Assembly (NCBI GenBank): GCA_029777145.1
Contig: JAKOSS010000825.1
Coordinates: 1 to 5,961 of the forward strand
Length of the DNA stretch: 5,961 nt
Origin: Acidobacteriota bacterium
GTDB taxonomy: Bacteria; Acidobacteriota; Blastocatellia; Pyrinomonadales; Pyrinomonadaceae
Direction: 5' to 3'
The translations under genes were made by a program, and so were the position numbers. How positions within the stretch are numbered: position 1 is the first letter of the stretch; every line of letters starts with the position of its first letter. Below, one piece after another: positions 1 through 5,060 of the stretch. Under the pieces are notes generated by a model. That model was not told where the DNA came from. It made no database searches and saw only the letters and a program-made list of their open reading frames with translations.

Positions 1-26
1 ATTTTTGTGTTTCATATTTCTTGTGC

Positions 27-1784
27 CTACATACCACTGCGACGATATCCGGCAGCCCTCGCAAGAGCCATACGGTTGTCGTAAAGGTTCGCTCTCGTAC
101 TATCGGTTAGCCTCATTTTTCTGGGCTCCGTCGTTCCAACCAAACGGACGGAATGTTCGACGTTCGAAATTTGGCGAAAATTACCAGACCCGATGATCGC
201 CGCACGATCGGTTGCCGCAAGACTCTCATTGTACCTTTTGACTTCCGACAATTCTGTTACCGACCATGAAGCCCCCATTCCTACGCCGACCGTTGCGACA
301 TCAGCCGAAAAATCACTTCCACCAGCGGAGAATTCGACGACCGGCAATCCAAGTTTCATTGAACTAAGTGCTGACTCGAGCGCCCATCTTCGCTCCTCCA
401 ATACCGGAGAACCGGGTCGTGCGATTTGCATCGACTTCACAACCTCAATGTTCTTCTCTATTTGTGTTTTCGCTGCCTGAAAATCAACTCCTTCTCTATA
501 TGCCGATTCGAAAATTTTGTTGCCCTCAGCGCCGAGGAACGCAGTTTCTTCGTTCGTCAAGAACAATTCGGTAAAATTCCCAACCTCGGTACGCTCGTTC
601 GGAGTCCCAATGGCAGTTGTAAATCTACTGTACCTTTCAACAGGGTCGGCTACCTGCTTCTTTACATCGTTCGGAAGCTCCGTTGTTGATGGTGGCGTTT
701 GCGGAGGAGTGGGCTCTTGTCCTTTGATTTCCCGAAAAGCAGGATCTTTGTGACCATCAACGTCGTCGAACGGGATCTCACCACCCGGCACGATCCCCGC
801 ACACCAACCGCCGCATGCTCCCGTTGTACTTGAAATCAACCCCAACGGATCCGAGAACTTGTACGGGGAGTTCAGAACATAAGTGTAACGGTTGAAGGTC
901 TGCGGGTTCCTGACGTTCGCCGAGGCCGTCAGCGGATCGACCGAGGTGTAGCGCCCGTGCTTCGGGTTGTAGTATCTCGCCTGGGCGAAATCGAGTCCCG
1001 ATTCGTCGTCCTTTTCGTAGCCGGTATAGCCTTTCCGCGTCTCGGGAACCTCGTCGTAACCGACTCCCGTTCCCCGCTTGTTGAATTCGACCTCTTCGCC
1101 GAACGCCATCCAGTCGGTGCGTTTGATGACCTCGCCGTTCTGGTTCGTCACCACCCGGGGGCTTCCCAAGTGGTCCTGAGTCAAATAGCTTACCTGCGGC
1201 GTCGGGGCCGGATCGTTCCCCGTCAGGGCCGTGTACTCCGCCACAAGCGTTCCTCCTCCATCATAAACGAACACGGTCGTCTCGGTCGATGAAATTTTCT
1301 TCACGCGGCGGCCGTCGCCGTCATATTTATAGACGGCGTCGGGCGTCTCGGAGTTGTTCGCCGCGAGAAACAGTTTCGTCTGATGGTTCTCGGCGTCGTA
1401 GACGAACCGGCGGTTTTCGGCATCGACGGTGAGGTTGCCGGCGGCGTCGTAGGTGTGCCCGGCGAGACGGTTGGTCGAGGTGCTCGCCGAAGGGTTCGTG
1501 ACCGTGTTGGAGACCGAGATCGTCGTCGTGTTCGCGGCGTCGAACGTCCGGTTCCCGTACCGGTCGTAGTTGAACGTCTGTTTCCAGTTGGTCGTCGTTC
1601 CGATCTTCTCTTCCGCCGATTTCAGGCGATTGAGATCGTCGTAGGTGTAGGTCTGCTCGTAGGCCTCCGAAAGTCCGGCGAAGGTGATCTTCTGGCTCCG
1701 CAGGCTGCCGTTGTTCTGCACCGGTCCTTCGGCGACCTCAATCCGAAATCCAAAATCCCAAATCCAAAATGCGATGATTCCCAT
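27..1784 (-). CDS. Rhs/YD-repeat core protein with unidentified C-terminal tip; 5'-truncated
   Basis: This is the C-terminal part of an Rhs-family polymorphic protein. Such proteins form a YD-repeat shell around a variable, often toxic, C-terminal tip. The frame is open up to 2090; residue numbers here count from 2090. YD-type repeats run from about 145 to 290 (YTYDDLNRL, FNYDRYGNR, HTYDAAGNL, YKYDGDGRR). The Rhs-associated core follows at about 300-418, with QDHLGSPRVV, GYTGYEKDDESGLDFAQARYY and GRYTSVDPL. It ends in PYKFSDPLGL (409-418), an exact match to the family's PxxxxDPxGL self-cleavage motif. The tip (419-687) has a Pro/Thr-rich linker near 450-465 and then about 220 residues I do not recognise. 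Homology begins only near residue 123 (about 1724). Before that the frame translates repeats and a terminator, so 1784 is just the nearest ATG and has no convincing ribosome binding site. A full Rhs protein is usually well over 1000 residues, so this is a remnant or orphan tip cassette. The identity of the core is secure; expression is doubtful. Confidence 0.8.
   Translation of the reverse strand: MGIIAFWIWDFGFRIEVAEGPVQNNGSLRSQKITFAGLSEAYEQTYTYDDLNRLKSAEEKIGTTTNWKQTFNYDRYGNRTFDAANTTTISVSNTVTNPSASTSTNRLAGHTYDAAGNLTVDAENRRFVYDAENHQTKLFLAANNSETPDAVYKYDGDGRRVKKISSTETTVFVYDGGGTLVAEYTALTGNDPAPTPQVSYLTQDHLGSPRVVTNQNGEVIKRTDWMAFGEEVEFNKRGTGVGYDEVPETRKGYTGYEKDDESGLDFAQARYYNPKHGRYTSVDPLTASANVRNPQTFNRYTYVLNSPYKFSDPLGLISSTTGACGGWCAGIVPGGEIPFDDVDGHKDPAFREIKGQEPTPPQTPPSTTELPNDVKKQVADPVERYSRFTTAIGTPNERTEVGNFTELFLTNEETAFLGAEGNKIFESAYREGVDFQAAKTQIEKNIEVVKSMQIARPGSPVLEERRWALESALSSMKLGLPVVEFSAGGSDFSADVATVGVGMGASWSVTELSEVKRYNESLAATDRAAIIGSGNFRQISNVEHSVRLVGTTEPRKMRLTDSTRANLYDNRMALARAAGYRRSGM
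30..836 (-). other. variable C-terminal tip of the Rhs protein, function unknown
   Basis: This segment encodes the 269 residues after the DPLGL cleavage motif. It is visibly richer in A and T than the core upstream of it, a usual sign that Rhs tips are exchanged independently of the core. It starts with a Cys/Gly/Trp-rich stretch (GACGGWC), continues through a Pro-rich linker (PTPPQTPP) and then a mixed alpha/beta-looking domain ending in a basic tail (ALARAAGYRRSGM). I see no HNH, BECR-type RNase, ADP-ribosyltransferase, deaminase or peptidase signature. In Rhs systems this part is often a toxin matched by an immunity gene directly downstream, which here would lie beyond base 1. The toxin role is inference from position only. 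Confidence 0.5.
1740..1767. repeat. heptamer tandem array, unit AATCCNA
   Basis: Four 7-bp units follow one another on the plus strand: AATCCGA, AATCCAA, AATCCCA, AATCCAA. A decayed unit (AATGCGA) follows. On the minus strand they translate to an aromatic run (FWIWDFGFRI) that is a translation artefact rather than a protein domain. The array sits exactly where Rhs homology switches reading frame. Heptameric short tandem repeats are known as intergenic elements in several bacterial phyla; the specific family is not identified here. Confidence 0.7.
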
Positions 1785-1822
1785 TTGCCGTTCCCGAGTC
1801 TCAGTTGGAACTGCACCCGGTC
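1775..1822 (-). pseudogene. out-of-frame Rhs scrap (LRLGNGKWES)
   Basis: In a minus-strand frame different from that of the Rhs core, these bases read DRVQFQLRLGNGKWES. The piece LRLGNGKWES resembles the segment that precedes the NNG..SQ segment of many Rhs/YD-repeat proteins. In such proteins the two are joined by a few tens of residues in one frame. Here the second segment (NNGSLRSQKITFAG, from 1715 downwards) is in another frame, and the heptamer array lies between them. This suggests the Rhs gene once continued upstream and was broken by an indel or repeat insertion. The match is short and made from memory of the family, so confidence is moderate. Confidence 0.45.
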
Positions 1823-1843
1823 GCTGCCGCTCCCGGTTCTGAC
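1817..1843. repeat. dispersed direct repeat, copy 1
   Basis: The 27 bases starting CCGGTCGCTGCCGCTCC and ending GGTTCTGAC recur almost unchanged at 1956-1981, with one substitution and one missing base. On the minus strand the unit reads GTCAGAACC followed by a GAGC/GCAGCGACCGG stretch. Two copies in non-coding DNA flanking a heptamer array suggest a small dispersed element. It partly overlaps the start of the Rhs scrap. Confidence 0.6.
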
Positions 1844-1854
1844 TCGGCTTCCGG

Positions 1855-1879
1855 CCACCGACCACCGACCACCGACCAC
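1855..1879. repeat. heptamer tandem array, unit CCACCGA
   Basis: There are three perfect 7-bp units of CCACCGA on the plus strand and a partial fourth (CCAC). A related CGACCGACCAC stretch follows a few bases on, after an A-run. The array lies between the two copies of the dispersed direct repeat. It is the second heptamer array within about 140 bp but has an unrelated unit sequence. Confidence 0.7.
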
Positions 1880-1955
1880 TGCAACAAAAAACGACCGACC
1901 ACGCTGAACGTGATCCGTCGTTGATCCTGCCGGCCCGGAGCCGGGTACGCATTTG

Positions 1956-1981
1956 CCGGTCGCTGCTGCTCCGGTTCTGAC
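1956..1981. repeat. dispersed direct repeat, copy 2
   Basis: This is the second copy of the element at 1817-1843, in the same orientation, with GCTGCTGCTCC in place of GCTGCCGCTCCC. The stretch between the Rhs homology and the terminator (about 1740-2049) holds only these repeats, the Rhs scrap and unassignable sequence. I see no other gene in it. Confidence 0.6.
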
Positions 1982-2049
1982 ATCGCTCCCGACTCGCGAC
2001 TCCAGACCATACCTCGATTCGCTGATCGGCGCACGGACGATTCTCGAAC

Positions 2050-2079
2050 AAAAAAGGCGCCCGATAATTCAGGGCGCCC
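2050..2079 (-). terminator. intrinsic terminator of the spy-like gene
   Basis: Read on the minus strand, GGGCGCC, a 9-base loop and GGCGCCC form a perfect 7-bp GC-only stem, followed at once by six T. It begins about 25 bases past the stop codon of the Spy-like gene, on the same strand, as expected for a Rho-independent terminator. It also shows that the open frame reaching 2090 is not the true start of the Rhs gene, because that frame would be read through the terminator stem. Confidence 0.85.
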
Positions 2080-2104
2080 GTGAACAACATCTCAGGAGGA
2101 GGAC

Positions 2105-2665
2105 TTAGTTCTCTTTCTTCGGTTCGGGTGTCGGGTTCTGCTTGCGCTGCTGGCGCATCTGCTGCCGCTCTTCACGCCTCTGCTTCATCTCGGCCTTGCG
2201 GGCGTCGAGCTGCGCGCGCTGTTCCGCGGTCAGGACATTGAGTACCTGCTGGTGCGTCAACTCAGCGTTCGCTTTCATCTGCGTTCTGAAGGCATCAAGC
2301 TTCTGCTGCTGATCGGCAGTGATCGTGCCGTCGCGCTTGGCCATCATGATCGTCTTCATTTCTTCGCGGTTGACATTGTGCGACGCGCGGTTGGTTTCCA
2401 TGATCGTTTTGATCTGGGCCTTCTGTTCGTCGGTCAGATTGAGACCGCGGAATCCCATCATCATCATTCCGCCGCGACGCCCGCCGCGCATTCCTTTGCC
2501 GAACCCGCGTTTGCCGAATTCGCCCTTGCGCATTTTGCGTTCCTGCTTCGGAGTCGGAGTCGGATTGTCGGTCTTGGTGGTTTCCTGCGCGGAAACGAAG
2601 CTTGAAAAAGCGATGATTGCAGTGCCGGCCGTCAGGGCCGAAATGATCTTGCGTTTGAATGTCAT
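2105..2665 (-). CDS. Spy/CpxP-like periplasmic LTxxQ-motif protein
   Basis: This is a 186-residue secreted protein of the Spy/CpxP type, a family of small helical periplasmic proteins that act as ATP-independent chaperones or envelope-stress and metal sensors. The N-terminus is a classic signal peptide (MTFKRKIISALTAG, hydrophobic to about residue 24), with likely cleavage after VSA at 26. A Thr/Pro/Lys linker follows, then a basic Gly/Arg/Met-rich stretch (about 45-75, with four Met in a row at 67-70), then helices carrying LTDEQ (77-81), ITADQ (115-119) and LTAEQ (145-149). The C-terminus is a Gln/Arg/Lys-rich coil ending in a PTPEPKKEN tail. I chose the start at 2665 over the ATG at 2683 because an AGAGGT Shine-Dalgarno sits 6 bases before it and the signal peptide then begins cleanly. 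The gene stands alone: divergent from dxs and closed by its own terminator. The exact function (chaperone, sensor or metal buffer) is not determinable. Confidence 0.85.
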   Translation of the reverse strand: MTFKRKIISALTAGTAIIAFSSFVSAQETTKTDNPTPTPKQERKMRKGEFGKRGFGKGMRGGRRGGMMMMGFRGLNLTDEQKAQIKTIMETNRASHNVNREEMKTIMMAKRDGTITADQQQKLDAFRTQMKANAELTHQQVLNVLTAEQRAQLDARKAEMKQRREERQQMRQQRKQNPTPEPKKEN

Positions 2666-2671
2666 TGTTTT

Positions 2672-2677
2672 ACCTCT
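2672..2677 (-). promoter_or_regulatory. Shine-Dalgarno AGAGGT of the spy-like gene
   Basis: AGAGGT on the minus strand, 6 bases upstream of the ATG at 2665. It decides between two in-frame ATGs: it lies inside the coding sequence if the ATG at 2683 is used, and is ideally placed for 2665. Confidence 0.65.
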
Positions 2678-2699
2678 GGTCATTGAATTTCGTTCGGCG

Positions 2700-2720
2700 T
2701 ATGTCGCCTGTCACGACATA
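2700..2720. promoter_or_regulatory. 7+7 bp palindrome upstream of the spy-like gene (possible operator)
   Basis: TATGTCG, seven bases, then CGACATA: a perfect 7-bp inverted repeat with a 7-base spacer. It lies 35-55 bases upstream of the spy-like ATG, in or just after the likely promoter region. The size fits a dimeric repressor or response-regulator site; a 5'-UTR hairpin is the alternative. Spy/CpxP genes elsewhere are controlled by envelope-stress regulators, but I see no match to a known regulator's consensus. Confidence 0.4.
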
Positions 2721-2863
2721 AGACGCGTTTCGGAGGCAAAAGGTCGGAGCTTTTTTCCGCCTAAATGTAAAGATTTGCAAACTATGGCATCCCCGAGAGG
2801 CAGCGATTTCGACGACCGCGTCCGGCATCCGGACCGACCAAGCGGGGAATCCGCCCGCGAATT

Positions 2864-3011
2864 CCCGCAGATTAACGCGAATCACCCGCGGCCCGTCGCA
2901 GGGCGCTCGAGATCATCACCCGCTTGGTCTCCGACGGTGGACGGAAATCATGGAAAGCCGCCGATCCTGCGACGTTCGGGTGACTGCCGAAAATTCGCGC
3001 TGATTCGCGGG
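2864..3011. repeat. inverted repeat pair in the spy-dxs intergenic region
   Basis: The 19 bases at 2864-2882, reverse-complemented, read ATTCGCGTTAATCTGCGGG. The 19 bases at 2993-3011 read ATTCGCGCTGATTCGCGGG. They match at 15 of 19 positions in inverted orientation, with about 110 bp between them. This may be a small non-autonomous or REP/MITE-like element, or two separate copies of a dispersed repeat. The rest of the 415-bp region 2684-3099 has no credible gene; open frames crossing it have no recognisable protein and no ribosome binding site. Confidence 0.45.
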
Positions 3012-3037
3012 CCGAGGCTGTTAATGCGTTATCCGGG

Positions 3038-3067
3038 TTTAACTTTTGCATTTCTAAACGGTAAAAT
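3038..3067 (+). promoter_or_regulatory. candidate dxs promoter
   Basis: TTTAAC (3038-3043), an 18-base spacer and TAAAAT (3062-3067), in the only AT-rich patch before dxs. The -10 is good, the -35 is poor (three of six consensus bases). It predicts a leader of about 25 bases, in which I see no convincing Shine-Dalgarno. Confidence 0.3.
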
Positions 3068-3099
3068 GCGGAATTTGAGAGTGGGCCAAATCTAATCGA

Positions 3100-5031
3100 A
3101 TGAGATTTTTATCCGAAATCAACTCGCCGGCAGATCTGCGTCAATTACGGGTCGAAGACCTGCAGGAGGTCGCGGATGAGGTGCGCCAGTTCATCATCGA
3201 CACATGTTCGCGGGTCGGCGGACATACCGGCGCAAGTCTCGGCGCGGTCGAATTGGCGGTTGCGATGCACTACGTTTTCGACACGCCGAACGACCGATTG
3301 GTTTGGGACGTCGGACATCAGGCCTACGCGCACAAGATCCTGACCGGTCGCCGCGACCGTCTGCACACGATCAAGCAGTACGAAGGACTTTCCGGATTTC
3401 TGCGCCGCGACGAATCGGAATACGACACCTTCGGCGCGGGACACGCGTCGACGTCGATCTCGGCGGCGCTCGGAATGGCGATCGCCCGCGACAAAAAGAA
3501 CGAGGACTTTCATGTCTGCGCGCTCATCGGCGACTCGTCGCTCGCCGGCGGCATGGCGATGGAAGCGATCAACCAGGCCGGACACCTGAAATCGCGATTG
3601 ATCGTCCTGCTCAACGACAACGAGATGTCGATCGCGCCGGCTGTCGGCGCACTTTCGCGGTATCTCAACCGGATCAAGGGCGCGCAAAGTTATCAGCATC
3701 TCAAAGAGGAGATCGGCGACGCGCTCGAATCCGTCCCCGGATTCGGACACAGCCTCCGGCGCGCGGCCAAGAGCTTCAAGGACGCGATCGCGGCGGCGGT
3801 TCTGCCGGGCGCGCTCGTCAACGAGCTCGGCTTCAAGTACATCGGATACGTCGACGGCCACAACGTCCCGCAGCTCGTGCGCGCGCTCGAAGAGGCGAAG
3901 AAGGTCGACGACGGCCCGGTCATCGTCCATGCGCTGACCACGAAAGGCAAGGGATTTCCGAACCCCGAGAAGAATTACTACGCCTATCACGCGACCGGCC
4001 CGTTCGATCCGAAGACCGGACTGCCGTACAAATCGAACAAGGTTTCGCCGCCGACGTACACCGAGGTTTTCGGCAACACGCTGTGCGAACTTATGGGCCG
4101 CGACGAATCGATCGTCGCACTGACCGCCGCGATGCCCGACGGAACCGGCATCGACAAGCCGCTCGAGCAATATCCCGAACGGTCGTTCGACGTCGGCATC
4201 GCCGAACAGCACGCCGTCACCTTTTGCGCCGGAATGGCGTGCGAGGGGATGAAGCCCGTCGCGGCGATCTATTCGACGTTCCTCCAGCGCGCCTTCGATC
4301 AGGTCATCCACGACGTCTGTCTGCAGGACCTGAACGTGACGATCGGCATGGACCGCGCGGGGATTGTCGGAGCCGACGGCCCGACGCACCACGGATTGCT
4401 CGACATTTCGTATCTCCGCGGCTATCCGAACATCATCCTCTGCGCGCCCAAGGACGAACGCGAGCTCCGCGACATGCTGCTGACGTCGATCGAACATCCG
4501 GGCGCGGCGGCGATCCGCTATCCGCGCGGCAACGGATTCGGAGTCGATATCTCCGCGCCGCCCGAAAAACTGGAGATCGGACGCGCCGAAGTTCTGCGCG
4601 AAGGCAACGGCGAGGCCGCGATCATCGCGTACGGATCGATGGTCTATCCTTCGATGGACGCCGCCGAGCGGCTCGCGAAGGACGGGATCGACGCCACGGT
4701 CGTGAACGCCCGCTGGGTCAAACCGCTCGATACCGAGATGATTTGTAAACTCGCCGAATCGAACCGCGTATTAGTCACGGTCGAGGAAGCGTATCTCGCC
4801 GGCGGATTCGGATCGGCGGTCATGGAACTTCTAGAAGAGCGCGGACTGCTCGGAAACGTCAAACTCGTCCGCATGGGTGTTCCGGACCGGATCATCACCC
4901 ATGGCGATCCGAAGCTATTGCTCGCCAAATACGGGCTTGACGCCGACGGCATCTACAGCCGGACGCGCGAACTCGTCGAAGCGCTCGAAAATCGCGGCCA
5001 GGCCCGCAAGACGTTGAAGATCGTCAAGTAA
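3100..5031 (+). CDS. dxs: 1-deoxy-D-xylulose-5-phosphate synthase
   Basis: Dxs condenses pyruvate with glyceraldehyde 3-phosphate, using thiamine diphosphate and Mg2+, releasing CO2 and giving DXP. This is the entry step of the MEP isoprenoid pathway and also feeds thiamine and pyridoxal synthesis; it is a cytosolic homodimer. The 643 residues cover the whole family length (about 620-640). Seen in order: the active-site His42 (GGHTGASLG), WDVGHQAYAHKILTGR (69-84), GHASTSISAALG (114-125), the ThDP/Mg2+ motif GDS..NDN (144-174, with GDS in place of the usual GDG), KGKGFPNPEK (282-291), the catalytic Glu369 in DVGIAEQHA, STFLQRAFDQ with Arg397, GADGPTHHG (424-432) with Asp426 and His430, and IRYPRGNG (472-478) with Arg476. 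The C-terminal transketolase domain spans about 495-625. No strong Shine-Dalgarno precedes the ATG, but the N-terminus aligns well with the family (INSPADLRQL). The gene is divergent from the spy-like gene and 29 bp upstream of the lipoprotein gene. Confidence 0.97.
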   Translation: MRFLSEINSPADLRQLRVEDLQEVADEVRQFIIDTCSRVGGHTGASLGAVELAVAMHYVFDTPNDRLVWDVGHQAYAHKILTGRRDRLHTIKQYEGLSGFLRRDESEYDTFGAGHASTSISAALGMAIARDKKNEDFHVCALIGDSSLAGGMAMEAINQAGHLKSRLIVLLNDNEMSIAPAVGALSRYLNRIKGAQSYQHLKEEIGDALESVPGFGHSLRRAAKSFKDAIAAAVLPGALVNELGFKYIGYVDGHNVPQLVRALEEAKKVDDGPVIVHALTTKGKGFPNPEKNYYAYHATGPFDPKTGLPYKSNKVSPPTYTEVFGNTLCELMGRDESIVALTAAMPDGTGIDKPLEQYPERSFDVGIAEQHAVTFCAGMACEGMKPVAAIYSTFLQRAFDQVIHDVCLQDLNVTIGMDRAGIVGADGPTHHGLLDISYLRGYPNIILCAPKDERELRDMLLTSIEHPGAAAIRYPRGNGFGVDISAPPEKLEIGRAEVLREGNGEAAIIAYGSMVYPSMDAAERLAKDGIDATVVNARWVKPLDTEMICKLAESNRVLVTVEEAYLAGGFGSAVMELLEERGLLGNVKLVRMGVPDRIITHGDPKLLLAKYGLDADGIYSRTRELVEALENRGQARKTLKIVK

Positions 5032-5060
5032 GGATTGATTCGAAGCATACAACTTTCATC

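Noticed and set aside
1740..1880. Repeats considered as a CRISPR array
   Set aside because: The units are 7 bp, directly adjacent and without unique spacers, and no cas gene is present.
1383..1907. Plus-strand frame of 174 codons opposite the Rhs core
   Set aside because: It is a Val/Arg/Gly-rich shadow of the YD-repeat sequence on the other strand.
2740..2760. T-run (six T) after GGTCGGAGC on the plus strand, considered as a terminator
   Set aside because: No GC-rich hairpin precedes it on the plus strand and no plus-strand gene ends here.
2319..3095. Plus-strand frame of 258 codons spanning the spy-like gene and the intergenic region
   Set aside because: Its first half is antisense to a gene with a signal peptide, Shine-Dalgarno and terminator; its second half translates the inverted repeats.
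3145..4497. Open frame of 450 codons antisense to dxs
   Set aside because: Its composition (Arg, Asp, Val) is typical of the antisense of GC-rich codons. There is no recognisable domain and no ribosome binding site.
3204..4748. Open frame of 514 codons on the plus strand inside dxs
   Set aside because: It is an Arg-rich out-of-frame shadow of a high-GC gene. The dxs frame carries all family motifs and this one none.
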